Shown one piece after another: positions 17,036 through 25,907 of a stretch of DNA of 64,000 bases. Below the pieces are notes generated by a model. That model did no database searches and was not told the DNA's origin. It saw only the letters and a program-made list of their open reading frames with translations. How positions within the stretch are numbered: the stretch's first letter is position 1; each line of letters starts with the position of its first letter. This stretch comes from MPNP01 sp963668325. GTDB lineage: Bacteria > Pseudomonadota > Alphaproteobacteria > Rhodobacterales > Rhodobacteraceae. The position numbers and the translations under genes were made by a program. The stretch spans positions 744,001-808,000 of the forward strand of contig OY764222.1 of NCBI GenBank assembly GCA_963668325.1. Reading direction: 5' to 3'.

Positions 17036-19291
17036 TCAAACGGCTGTTTCAAGTGTTTGATCTGAGAATTTGAGCGGAAGTTCGTTTCCCCGATATCGAG
17101 TTATGCTCCTTACACATTGCTTGGCCCCGACAAAACTGATTATATCATAAAGATGCTTGAGGTGACTTACTTCCACCTCAAGCTGAAAATGAAAGCTTTC
17201 AAGGGTTCTGGACTCGACATGTACATTGCTGATATTGGCTTGCCTGGAACCTATTGCTGTACAAACCTCTCCCAAGGCACCAGGCCGGTTCGACATGTTG
17301 ATATCCAGTTTTGCTGGATGGTTAATACCATAGGGTCCCGGATGCCATTCCAAATCCATCCATCTGTCGTACTGTTGGATTTCTTCCAAAACCCGGCAAT
17401 CAAAAACATGAACCATAACAGTGTTCTCATCTGTTTGGAACCCAATGATTCTATCACCAGGAAGAGGGTAACAACAGGTTGCCATTTCAGGACGGGTGTC
17501 TTTTTGCAAACCCAATATTATTTGTTCAGGTCCATCTTCGGTTGTTGTAGAAAGGGTAGTGTCCGGATAAAGTACAACCAAAACATCCCGAGAATTAATT
17601 TCCAAATTCCCAATTCGACGGAGAAGTTCATCACCACTTTCTATTTTGAGGATTTCTGCTGCTGTCCTTACTGCTTTTTCAGAAAATACTTTCCCATTAT
17701 CCTCCAAGAAATGTTGAAGGGTTTTTCTTCCAAATTGAATGGCCTCTTTGATTTTTAGATCGGCTTCAAGTTCCTCAATAAATCTTTGGCTTTTCTTGGT
17801 TGCGGCACTTAACTTCTTCTTTTCATCAATATAACTGCTTGGAGCAGTTATGATATTTATCACCTGCCCATTATCTACCTGATTGTCCAATTGAACAACT
17901 TCTCCGTTAATGGTGGCACTTAAAGCCCTGTCACCCAAATCTCTGTTCAATTCGTAGGCAAAATCCAAAATTGTTGCATTCTTGGAAAGCCAAACAACCT
18001 CAAAAGAAGGCGTATAGCAGAATACACTCCGAGCGTTGATCTCTTCTCGCAGGTGATCAAGAAAATCATGGTTATCAGAACTTTCAATCAGCACATTGTC
18101 CAACTTCTGTTTCCATACTGATGAATCCACCATGTAGGGATTGGCCATTTTCACACCTTCCTTGTACTGCCAATGGTTGGCAATACCTGTTTCAGCAACC
18201 TCATGCATCAACCTTGTTCTGATCTGGAATTCAACACGGTGCTCCGTATCATAAGCTACGGTAGTATGGACAGACCGATAACCATTTAGTTTGGGATGGC
18301 TGATATAATCCTTAAATCGGTTGGGAACAGCTTCCCACTTATTGTGAATAGCCCCAAGGGCAACATAAACATCATCCTCAACTCTGGTGATTACCCTGAT
18401 TCCATAAAGGTCAAAGATGGAAGATATTTTCTTTAACCCCGATCTCATTTTCCGCCAAACGGAATAAGGAAGTTTTTCCCTGCTATCAATCCTAACCCCA
18501 GTTAACCCTTTTTGGAGCAACATTCTTTCCACCTGCTTGGTGATTTGATTCATCAGTGGTTCCTCAGCCTTGTTTTTTTGCTCAGCCTTCCACTGCAACT
18601 CCTCAATATATTTGACAACAGACTGACGGGCCCGGGGGTATAAAATTTCAAAGGCAATATCCTCTAGTTCATCTCGCCATGCCTTTAACCCCAACAGCTC
18701 AGCGATCGGTGCATAAAATTCCATGGTTTCCTTGGCTTTGAAACGTTGCTTGGATGGTGATAGAAATTCTATGGTCTGCAGGTTGTGAAGTCGGTCCGCC
18801 AACTTTACCAGGATAACCCGGTCATCTTTTGCCAAGGCTACAATCAATTTTTGAACATTCGCGACCTGCTTTTGGACAGTAGGATCCAAATTCAGTTCGG
18901 TTATTTTGGTTACTCCATCTACAATCCCAGCAATTTCATGACCAAATTTTTCTAGAATGCTTTTATAAACTACCCCCTCTGTGTCCTCTATGGAATCATG
19001 GAGCAAGGCAGCAATAATGATATCGGAATGAAGCTGTTTGTCCGCAAGAATATTAGCTACGGCAACGAGGTGAATAAAGTACGGTTCACCAGATTTTCTT
19101 TTTTGATTTTTATGGCATTCAAAAGCAAAGTAAAAGGCCTCCTTCACTTTTTTTGTGTCTGGATAGGCCTCATAGGAGGATATCTTACTTAATAAATCCT
19201 CTAGATCAGCATCCCAATCATAATTTTTGGGATTAACTCCATCTGTAATTTTACTTTTCTCCGTCCTGGTTCCCAAGACTGTCCATATCAT
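17036..19291 (-). CDS. spoT: Bifunctional (p)ppGpp synthetase/hydrolase
   Basis: Rel/SpoT-family stringent response enzyme, 751 residues. Domains in order: HD hydrolase (ALLHDSIEDTEG near 93-104), ppGpp synthetase with RFKDYISHPKLNGYRSVHTT, TGS (about 430-490), and a C-terminal ACT domain (MSNRPGALGEVCTAIGSRQANI). The basic RFKD loop is the form found in bifunctional enzymes rather than the acidic one of RelA. The ATG chosen overlaps the end of rpoZ by 41 bases; a later start is possible because the first 25 residues are poorly conserved. Confidence 0.93.
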   Translation of the reverse strand: MIWTVLGTRTEKSKITDGVNPKNYDWDADLEDLLSKISSYEAYPDTKKVKEAFYFAFECHKNQKRKSGEPYFIHLVAVANILADKQLHSDIIIAALLHDSIEDTEGVVYKSILEKFGHEIAGIVDGVTKITELNLDPTVQKQVANVQKLIVALAKDDRVILVKLADRLHNLQTIEFLSPSKQRFKAKETMEFYAPIAELLGLKAWRDELEDIAFEILYPRARQSVVKYIEELQWKAEQKNKAEEPLMNQITKQVERMLLQKGLTGVRIDSREKLPYSVWRKMRSGLKKISSIFDLYGIRVITRVEDDVYVALGAIHNKWEAVPNRFKDYISHPKLNGYRSVHTTVAYDTEHRVEFQIRTRLMHEVAETGIANHWQYKEGVKMANPYMVDSSVWKQKLDNVLIESSDNHDFLDHLREEINARSVFCYTPSFEVVWLSKNATILDFAYELNRDLGDRALSATINGEVVQLDNQVDNGQVINIITAPSSYIDEKKKLSAATKKSQRFIEELEADLKIKEAIQFGRKTLQHFLEDNGKVFSEKAVRTAAEILKIESGDELLRRIGNLEINSRDVLVVLYPDTTLSTTTEDGPEQIILGLQKDTRPEMATCCYPLPGDRIIGFQTDENTVMVHVFDCRVLEEIQQYDRWMDLEWHPGPYGINHPAKLDINMSNRPGALGEVCTAIGSRQANISNVHVESRTLESFHFQLEVEVSHLKHLYDIISFVGAKQCVRSITRYRGNELPLKFSDQTLETAV

Positions 19292-19625
19292 CTACGAAAG
19301 GGGTAAAAGAGAAATCTCTTGTTCCCTTTAAACCACCATAATCGGAAGAATCCAATCCCAACTGGAAGTTGAACTCTTCTTCATCCAAGGGTGGTGTTTC
19401 AGCGTGTTTTTGATGCTTAAAAACAGCTCTTTGGTATAGAGAATCGACAGGTTGGGTACCATCTGCAATCTCCCGCAGGGCGACTACCGTATGTTTGTCG
19501 TTATCCAAATCAACGGTTGGATAGTCTCCATTCGACAATTCCTTTGCCCTTTGGGCAGCCAACATAACCAACTTGAACCTGTTTGGTTCTTTTTCTATAC
19601 AATCCTCAGTGGTAACACGAGCCAT
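19251..19625 (-). CDS. rpoZ: RNA polymerase omega subunit
   Basis: Small subunit assisting beta' folding and mediating ppGpp binding. 124 residues starting MARVTTEDC, with the conserved NRFKLVMLAAQRAKEL and VVALREIADG. The acidic C-terminal half (about 80-124) is longer than in E. coli, as is usual in alphaproteobacteria. It overlaps the Rel/SpoT gene, which makes functional sense because omega is part of a ppGpp site. Confidence 0.95.
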   Translation of the reverse strand: MARVTTEDCIEKEPNRFKLVMLAAQRAKELSNGDYPTVDLDNDKHTVVALREIADGTQPVDSLYQRAVFKHQKHAETPPLDEEEFNFQLGLDSSDYGGLKGTRDFSFTPFVDDMDSLGNQDGEK

Positions 19626-19915
19626 CTGGAAACTCCAATAATACCATTAAAACTAACCCATCTGATATAGATAGTTTTCATAGGTATTTCAACCTGCCAA
19701 AGGGGATAATAGGAATCAGGTTGTAATGCGTCATTTAACTTACCAAACCAGCAACATAAAGATTATTAAAGCAACCATAAGTATCCCCCTTCCTAATTTG
19801 AGTGGTTCTACTCCAGCTGCAACCCGATTTGCAGGATTTTTGACCTTTATTTTTTCAAAAAATCCATTAAACTATATTCCTACTCTAGTCCTAAGTTTGA
19901 GGTCAAAACAGTTTT

Positions 19916-20872
19916 ATGAATACGTCAATGGAAAAGCCAAATCTTGATCTCTACTTGATTTCTCCAAGAGGGTTTTGTGCCGGAGTTGAAAGAGCGGTTC
20001 AAATTGTCGAGGAATCGCTTGTCAGATGGGGACCACCGGTTTATGTCAGACACGAAATCGTTCACAATAAATTCGTTGTGGATACCCTTAGGGCAAAAGG
20101 GGTAATTTTTGTCAAGTCATTGGATGAATGTCCAGATGATCGCCCCGTCATACTCTCAGCCCATGGTGTAGGAAAGTACGTTTTTAAAAAAGCCAGTAGC
20201 CGTAACCTGAATTTTATTGATGCGATATGCCCCTTGGTTTCAAAGGTACATGTCGAAGTTCAGAAAAACCATCGAGAAGGGTTGCAGAATGTAATGATTG
20301 GGCATGCTGGCCATCCAGAAACATTAGGGACCTTAGGCCAGTTAGGATCTGGAAAAATCCTCCTGGTGGAAACAGTCAAGGATGTCGAAAACCTTGAACC
20401 AATTGACCCAGAAAGAATGGCCTTTGTTACTCAAACAACGCTTTCAGTTGACGATATTTCACCTATTATCACTGCCCTAGAACAGAAATTTCCAAAAATT
20501 AAGGGCCCTCATAAATCTGATATTTGTTATGCCACCACCAACCGACAGGAGGCCGTAAAAAAGGCCGCCCCTTTCATCGAATGTCTTTTTGTCATCGGCA
20601 GCTCTAACTCTTCCAACACCAAACGCCTCGTAGAAGTAGGAATCAAGGCCGGTTGCGCTTTTTCTATTTTAATTTCAGGTCCTGAAAAAATGGATTTGAA
20701 CTTTATAAAACGATTTAAAACCATTGGTCTTACTTCGGGCGCCAGCGCACCAGAAATTCTAGTCGAAAAATGCCAGGAATACCTGAAAAAAAATTTCAAT
20801 CTGAATTTTATCTCCCCTGAAACCATCAAGGAGAATGTCACTTTTAATTTGCCCAAGGAATTAAGAGCGTAA
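19916..20872 (+). CDS. ispH: 4-hydroxy-3-methylbut-2-enyl diphosphate reductase
   Basis: Last step of the MEP isoprenoid pathway: reduces HMBPP to IPP and DMAPP with a [4Fe-4S] cluster. 318 residues with the three cluster cysteines in SPRGFCAGVERA, DAICPLVSKVH and SDICYATTNRQ, and the catalytic Glu in the TQTTLS region neighbourhood. Two ATGs 12 bases apart are possible starts. The 290-base region shared with divergent rpoZ should hold the promoter. It is followed by rnhA after 12 bases. Confidence 0.95.
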   Translation: MNTSMEKPNLDLYLISPRGFCAGVERAVQIVEESLVRWGPPVYVRHEIVHNKFVVDTLRAKGVIFVKSLDECPDDRPVILSAHGVGKYVFKKASSRNLNFIDAICPLVSKVHVEVQKNHREGLQNVMIGHAGHPETLGTLGQLGSGKILLVETVKDVENLEPIDPERMAFVTQTTLSVDDISPIITALEQKFPKIKGPHKSDICYATTNRQEAVKKAAPFIECLFVIGSSNSSNTKRLVEVGIKAGCAFSILISGPEKMDLNFIKRFKTIGLTSGASAPEILVEKCQEYLKKNFNLNFISPETIKENVTFNLPKELRA

Positions 20873-20884
20873 ATTAATTTATCC

Positions 20885-21763
20885 ATGCACAATAATATGA
20901 TTAGTGCCGAGATTTCAGTTACATTCCAAACTGAAAAGGGTATTGGTTCTTGGTCTGCTCAGATCAACTCTCCCTCAGAAGATCCAACACAACCGATAAA
21001 GAGACTCTCTGGATCTTATGAATCATCTTCCCTCCGGGAGATCGAATTAATTTCAACAATATCAGTACTGTCATTGCTTCCAGAAGGAAACAAATTGGCC
21101 GAAGTGTCCATTAACAGCTCCTACGTCTTGGATGGTCTTGATTATGAAATTAATCCTCAAAGATATTTCAAGAACCTATGGAGTACCCTAATCTATTTGA
21201 ATTCGAGAAGAAATATTGCCTGGAAACTGTCAAACCCAAATGAACCCGAGACCCTAACGGGATTGACCGACACCGCACAGGAAATAAGCACATTTCCCCG
21301 ATCAAGGGATACCACTTTTATCGCTTATACCGATGGTTCTTGTCTCGGGAACCCTGGCAAGGGTGGCTGGGGTGCTGTTGTCGAAGCCTGGCAACATAGT
21401 CAAAAAATAGAATCCTATGACTTGTCTGGTTTCGAACCACAAACCACAAATAACCGGATGGAATTAATGGGTGCAATTAAAGTTTTGGAATACCTTCCAG
21501 ACAACTCGGAAATTACGATATTGACCGATAGTAAATACCTATATGATGGGATTACAGGTTGGATCGTCAATTGGAAATCCAATTACTGGATGACTGCGTC
21601 CAAAAAACCTGTGAAAAACAAGGATTTATGGGTAAGACTGGATGAAGTATCTTCAAATCATCGGGTTAAATGGAAATGGGTCAAAGGGCATCATATCAGT
21701 GAAGGAAATAACCGGGCTGACAAACTGGCAACCAGTGCAGCTGAAGGAGAATTCACGAATTAA
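20885..21763 (+). CDS. rnhA: Ribonuclease HI with a second, degenerate RNase H domain
   Basis: 292 residues, nearly twice the usual 150. The C-terminal half (about 143-290) is a complete RNase HI that cleaves RNA in RNA-DNA hybrids: Asp150 in YTDGSC, Glu193 in NNRMEL, Asp215 in TDSKY, and Asp279 in NNRADKLA. The N-terminal half aligns to it without the active site: LSGSYESSSLREIEL (41-55) matches LSGFEPQTTNNRMEL (180-194), and NSSYVLDGL (77-85) matches TDSKYLYDGI. Only the Glu is kept (Glu54); Asp215 is replaced by Asn77, and Asp150 and Asp279 have no counterpart. I infer a duplication in which one copy lost catalysis and may bind hybrid or mediate dimer contacts. Same strand and 12 bases after ispH. 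Confidence 0.93.
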   Translation: MHNNMISAEISVTFQTEKGIGSWSAQINSPSEDPTQPIKRLSGSYESSSLREIELISTISVLSLLPEGNKLAEVSINSSYVLDGLDYEINPQRYFKNLWSTLIYLNSRRNIAWKLSNPNEPETLTGLTDTAQEISTFPRSRDTTFIAYTDGSCLGNPGKGGWGAVVEAWQHSQKIESYDLSGFEPQTTNNRMELMGAIKVLEYLPDNSEITILTDSKYLYDGITGWIVNWKSNYWMTASKKPVKNKDLWVRLDEVSSNHRVKWKWVKGHHISEGNNRADKLATSAAEGEFTN

Positions 21764-21828
21764 TCGCCGATAAAAGGTGTTTTGCACTCCGCCCTCAATC
21801 TCATCCAATCATTGGTTGTAATTATGTA

Positions 21829-22749
21829 TCATTTGAGGATTTCGCCTGGACCTAACCTATATCCCCTCAGGAAATCCAAACGAGTCATGGGCGACTTGCC
21901 TTGCCGTTGAATTATTGTCGGTCGAATAGAACCTTTTCCACAAGCCAAGGCTAGGTCGTTATCTAATACCTGACCAGGTTTCCCCTCCTGTTCAGCTATT
22001 TCACATTTCAGGATTTTTATCCGAACTCCTTGATGTTCAAACCATGCCCCCGGTTGGTAGGATAAACCATGTATCCTGTTATAGATATCTTTGGCAGGGA
22101 GATGCCAGTCGATTCTTGTTTCATCCTTGTCAATTTTAGGAGCATAGCAAACTCCCTCGTTTTTTTGTGAAACAGGGTTTCGAGGTTCCTGGTCATCCAA
22201 AACCCTGCCCAACAGGTGAACCCCAATTCTTGCAAGTTGATCCGACAATTCACTTGCCGTTATACCATGCTCGACATCAATTTCCTGCCGGATATAAATT
22301 GGACCTGCATCCAACTTTTCCTCCACTTTGATGATACATACACCTGATTTGGTGTCCCCTGCCATCAATGTTCGTTGGACTGGGGCTGCCCCCCGCCATC
22401 TAGGTAAAAGTGACGGATGGATATTCAGAAAACCATATTGGGGAATGGCAAGAAGTCTCTTGGGCAAGATCAATCCGTAAGAAACTACAATGGCAATATC
22501 CGGTTTCAAACTTTCAAATTGCCTGATGGTATCATCAGTACTGAAATTTAAAGGGGTAATCACTCGGAGATTATTCTCTTCTGCCATTTCCTGAATGGGC
22601 GTAGGGGTGATTTTCTTTCCTCTTTTGGCTGTCCTCGGCGGTTGGGAATAAACCGCGACCAGATCAAAGTCCTTTTGAAGTAACAGTTCCAGGGTGGGAA
22701 CCGCGAATTGGGATGAACCCATCAGTATTATTCGATTAATATTTCTCAC
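21829..22749 (-). CDS. fmt: Methionyl-tRNA formyltransferase
   Basis: Formylates initiator Met-tRNA with 10-formyl-THF. 306 residues: N-terminal Rossmann-like domain with the signature NIHPSLLPRWRGAAPVQR carrying the catalytic Asn and His, the Asp in EEKLDAGPIY, and a C-terminal OB-fold from about 205. It lies downstream of def on the same strand (69-base gap), the standard pairing of the enzymes that add and remove the N-formyl group. Convergent with rnhA. Confidence 0.95.
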   Translation of the reverse strand: MRNINRIILMGSSQFAVPTLELLLQKDFDLVAVYSQPPRTAKRGKKITPTPIQEMAEENNLRVITPLNFSTDDTIRQFESLKPDIAIVVSYGLILPKRLLAIPQYGFLNIHPSLLPRWRGAAPVQRTLMAGDTKSGVCIIKVEEKLDAGPIYIRQEIDVEHGITASELSDQLARIGVHLLGRVLDDQEPRNPVSQKNEGVCYAPKIDKDETRIDWHLPAKDIYNRIHGLSYQPGAWFEHQGVRIKILKCEIAEQEGKPGQVLDNDLALACGKGSIRPTIIQRQGKSPMTRLDFLRGYRLGPGEILK

Positions 22750-22818
22750 GGTTTAAAATTTCCCAAAGATTAAGTCTTCGGTATCAAGCTGAAAGAATCC
22801 TCTAAATCCAAGGTCAGT

Positions 22819-23445
22819 CTACATGTTTCTTTCGGCTAGTAATTTTTTCAGGTTATGCAGCACCATTTTTCTTCTCAAGTCGGTAACATGATCTATGAAT
22901 AGTTTGCCCTTTAGGTGATCAATTTCATGCTGAACGCATCGGGCCTCAAGCCCCTCGAAGCTTTCCTTGATTGTCTTGCCCTCCAGATCCTTGTACCGAA
23001 CACTGCAACTAATTGGCCGCTCAATATCAACAAATTGCTCAGGAAATGAAAGACATCCTTCCTGGCTTATTTCAATTTCTTCGGATGAATCTACAATTAT
23101 TGGATTAATGAAAACTCTGGCATGTCCACCTTCAATTCCACAATCCATAGTAAACATTTGCCGACTGATACCAATTTGTGGGGCTGCCAATCCGATTCCC
23201 CTGGCATCATACATTGTATCCAGCATGTCCTGAGCTAAACGCCTGGTATCCTTTGAAATTCTATTGATCTGCTTGGCTTCCTTCCTAAGGACAGGGTTAG
23301 GATAGATTAATATTGGTCTTACAGTCATTTCAGTTAAGTAATTTAGAATCCTGTCGAGATCTCCAGCTATCCTAAAAATAGGTAACTGGCCTTGCTTTTT
23401 CCATTGGTTAATATCTGTTTGCCAATAATCAGCAAACTTGATCAT
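22819..23445 (-). CDS. def: Peptide deformylase with N-terminal extension
   Basis: Metalloenzyme removing the formyl group from nascent proteins. All three motifs are intact: GIGLAAPQIG, EGCLSFP with the metal Cys, and HEIDHLKG with the metal His residues and catalytic Glu. The normal protein would start at the ATG at 23328 (TVRPILIYPNPVLRKEA), but that ATG has no ribosome binding site, while the ATG at 23445 has GGAG five bases upstream. The longer form adds 39 residues (FADYWQTDINQWKKQG and onward) of unknown role. I list the long form; the enzyme assignment holds either way. Confidence 0.92.
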   Translation of the reverse strand: MIKFADYWQTDINQWKKQGQLPIFRIAGDLDRILNYLTEMTVRPILIYPNPVLRKEAKQINRISKDTRRLAQDMLDTMYDARGIGLAAPQIGISRQMFTMDCGIEGGHARVFINPIIVDSSEEIEISQEGCLSFPEQFVDIERPISCSVRYKDLEGKTIKESFEGLEARCVQHEIDHLKGKLFIDHVTDLRRKMVLHNLKKLLAERNM

Positions 23446-23537
23446 GTCTCCAATTTTTTGTGGAATATTTTGAATTTGTTCTATAACTGCTACTTGCCTG
23501 AATTCATCAAATCTGAATTACAATTGGGAGAGTTTCC

Positions 23538-24710
23538 TTGAATTTTGACGAAGTAATTGAACGCCGGAATACCCATAGTGCCAAGTGGGACTTGATTGAC
23601 AAGATTTATGGTGTTCCAAAAGATAAGGGAATTGCCATGTGGGTTGCGGACATGGATTTCCGTCCCCCCATGGCTGCCTATAAAGCAATCAAAAGAATGC
23701 AGGACTTTGGTATTTTTGGCTATTATGGTGACGAAGATGCTTATCGGGAGGCCATCATCTGGTGGATGCAAAACCGTCATTCCTGGCGTGTTGAACCCGA
23801 TTGGATATTCTCAACCCATGGCCTGGTTAACGGAACAGCCCTTTGCATCGATGCCTTTTCCTCACCCGGTGATGGAGTTGTTCTATTCACACCGGTATAT
23901 CACGCCTTTTACAGGATAATCAATGCCTCTAACCGGCGGGTTGTCGAGTGTCCACTGAAATTGCAAAACCAAAGGTACGAATTTGATCTGGAAAATTATG
24001 ATAAACTCCTATCTGGCAATGAGAAAATGGCCTTGCTCTGTTCTCCTCAAAATCCTGGGGGAAGGGTTTGGACCAAAGAGGAATTGCGTGAAGTCGGAAA
24101 GTTTTGCCGCAAGCACGATCTGGTTTTGATTTCTGACGAAATACATCATGACCTGGTTTACCCAAGACAAAATCACATCGTTGCCCCCAACGCCATACCT
24201 GAAGTCACAGACCTTTTGGTCATGCTTACAGCGACCACAAAAACTTTCAATCTTGCAGGGTCTCATATTGGGAATGTCATAATTGAGGATGAATATTTAC
24301 GTGGGAAGTTTCAAAATAAAATGAATGCCCTTGGAATTTCACCAAATTCATTCGGACTCTTTCTGGCTGAGGCGGTTTATTCGAAGGAAGGGGCAGAATG
24401 GGTAGACAATTTAATGATCTACCTTGCTGAAAACCGACGGTTGTTTGATGAGGCCATTGCTTCCATCCCTGGTTTGGTTTCCATGCCCTTGGAGGCAACC
24501 TATTTGGCCTGGGTTGATTTCTGTGCACTGGATCTCCCTCATCAGGAAATCACTGATCGAATTCATAAAACGGCAAAATTGGCAACGAACCTTGGCCATA
24601 CCTTTGGCATGGGCGGAGACAGTTTTCATCGTTTCAACCTAGCTACTCCACGGTCAATTTTACTGGAGGCTATTGAGCGATTAAAGATGGCTTTTGCCGA
24701 TTTGGCTTGA
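23538..24710 (+). CDS. MalY/PatB-type PLP C-S lyase
   Basis: PLP-dependent class I aminotransferase-fold protein of 390 residues, MalY/PatB group, which cleaves the C-S bond of cystathionine or cysteine conjugates to give a thiol, pyruvate and ammonia. Landmarks: WVADMDF near the N-terminus, SPQNPGGRVWT, SDEIHHDLVYP, and the PLP lysine in TATTKTFNLAG. It starts at TTG with GGGAG seven bases upstream, divergent from def. MalY/PatB proteins are hard to tell apart from methionine-pathway cystathionine beta-lyases by sequence alone, so no symbol is given. Confidence 0.88.
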   Translation: MNFDEVIERRNTHSAKWDLIDKIYGVPKDKGIAMWVADMDFRPPMAAYKAIKRMQDFGIFGYYGDEDAYREAIIWWMQNRHSWRVEPDWIFSTHGLVNGTALCIDAFSSPGDGVVLFTPVYHAFYRIINASNRRVVECPLKLQNQRYEFDLENYDKLLSGNEKMALLCSPQNPGGRVWTKEELREVGKFCRKHDLVLISDEIHHDLVYPRQNHIVAPNAIPEVTDLLVMLTATTKTFNLAGSHIGNVIIEDEYLRGKFQNKMNALGISPNSFGLFLAEAVYSKEGAEWVDNLMIYLAENRRLFDEAIASIPGLVSMPLEATYLAWVDFCALDLPHQEITDRIHKTAKLATNLGHTFGMGGDSFHRFNLATPRSILLEAIERLKMAFADLA

Positions 24711-25057
24711 TGATATCCTAATGCGAAGTTCGAATTGTAACATTTAGTCAAGCCTCCTATTCTTTCAAATTACCAGACTTGGATTTTGGCCAAGACATCA
24801 TTTTCAATCTCCACTATGATCTTACCCCCAGTACCGCTAATAACGTTTTGATTTAATCCACTAACGTATGTTTATACCCCTTGTTCCTACAGTTTCCTCA
24901 ATTTTCCAAAAAACTCTTTTGTGCTAGTTACTTACCAACTTACAGATTTCAGAAAGCAATCTGGTGCTATCAAGGATGTTTCAACCATCAAAAATCTAAA
25001 CACCACCAAATATGATTATTTTTGAAAAATTAGTCGCTATGTGGTAGTATCTTTGTT
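24711..25057. other. Intergenic region with a possible minus-strand gene remnant
   Basis: 347 bases between the C-S lyase gene and two small ORFs. The minus strand from about 24871 to 24770 carries an open stretch of about 32 codons ending in a stop; it reads GLNQNVISGTGGKIIVEIEN and continues with VLAKIQVW, which looks protein-like but has no start codon or ribosome binding site. It may be the tail of a decayed gene. The end nearest 25058 should hold the promoter of the following pair. Confidence 0.3.
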
Positions 25058-25351
25058 ATGAAGACTGCGACTAATGGCAAGACTGTTACTGTGCAGATGA
25101 AAAAATATAGAGCCAAGAAAATTGCAAAGATCTTAGGGGATGCCTCAAAATGGCATTCGCACGGCAGAGGAATCCCTATGAAAGAGTTGAGCGGGAATGA
25201 TATTAAACTGTTGATTAATGATTTTTCTTTGGATCCTGATCTGAGTGAAAAAATAAAGAATTACCATGGATTGGCAGTGGACTTCTATACCAACAAATTG
25301 CGTGTAGCTGGATACGTTCATTCTCAACTGGGTTTAAGGAGAGTATTATGA
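25058..25351 (+). CDS. Small protein resembling a ClpP-like protease C-terminus
   Basis: 97 residues. The stretch SKWHSHGRGIPMKELSGNDI followed by a helical tail recalls the C-terminal end of serine-dehydrogenase-proteinase/ClpP-like proteins, where a similar SHGR-I motif occurs after the catalytic part. No catalytic Ser-His-Asp core is present here, so if the resemblance is real this is either a stand-alone tail or a fragment. The resemblance is from memory and weak. The stop overlaps the next start as ATGA, so the two are one coupled unit. Basic N-terminus (KKYRAKKIAKI). Confidence 0.55.
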   Translation: MKTATNGKTVTVQMKKYRAKKIAKILGDASKWHSHGRGIPMKELSGNDIKLLINDFSLDPDLSEKIKNYHGLAVDFYTNKLRVAGYVHSQLGLRRVL

Positions 25352-25542
25352 CTAAGGTTCAAGAGCAAGACAAATCGGAAAATCCGTTCAATAAAATACT
25401 TGATGATGCTGGACGTTCATTGAAAGATATTGGAGACTTGGATTTTCTGGATAAGCTACCAAACTCCTCGGAACTTGACAACACTTCTATTCCATTTCCT
25501 TATGGGCCTCAGCCCGAAGGTCGACAGCATTGGAAAAGATAA
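25348..25542 (+). CDS. Small acidic hypothetical protein coupled to the previous gene
   Basis: 64 residues, acidic in the middle, with a Pro-rich C-terminal half (SIPFPYGPQPEGRQHWKR). It starts at an ATG overlapping the upstream stop by four bases, with AAGGAGAG before it, so translation is coupled and well initiated. I do not recognise a family. The basic first protein and acidic second protein in an overlapping pair resemble a two-component small-protein module, but there is no sequence match to a toxin-antitoxin family. Confidence 0.5.
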   Translation: MTKVQEQDKSENPFNKILDDAGRSLKDIGDLDFLDKLPNSSELDNTSIPFPYGPQPEGRQHWKR

Positions 25543-25587
25543 TATATTTTGTTATCACATCCCAGCGGAATAGACATCTAAAGATTC

Positions 25588-25710
25588 TTAGCATTGATAC
25601 TGGTTATTGAGAATGTCGAGTTGGTTATCACCAACGGTTACCAACAGGGGTTGGTCATTCTTTTCTTGTTCCAATAGAATATTACGTAGATAGTCATCAT
25701 CTCTTCTCAT
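25588..25710 (-). CDS. 40-residue protein with a DUF2513-like start, probably truncated
   Basis: Minus-strand frame with a good ribosome binding site (AAGGA nine bases before the ATG). The N-terminus MRRDDDYLRNILLEQEK is much like the opening of DUF2513 proteins (a KRD, then acidic residues, then an IRxILLxIE pattern), small winged-helix-like proteins of phages and accessory regions. The usual protein is around 100 residues or more; this one stops after 40, so it may be a truncated remnant that is still translated. It lies between the small ORF pair and accA. Confidence 0.4.
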   Translation of the reverse strand: MRRDDDYLRNILLEQEKNDQPLLVTVGDNQLDILNNQYQC

Positions 25711-25907
25711 TTTGGATTTCCTTATTGTGTAAATTCAGGTAATGAATTTAGCCCGATCACATACATTTTGTAGTTGAAGGAATGTGAAATGGATGGATAC
25801 GGTCTCTCCAGAATGAATAACCAAATTCGGGCTTTAATTGTATAATCACATTTTATTGCTAGATTTTCAGACTATTGTATTCACCAAGGTAAGCCTTTAG
25901 CACCATC

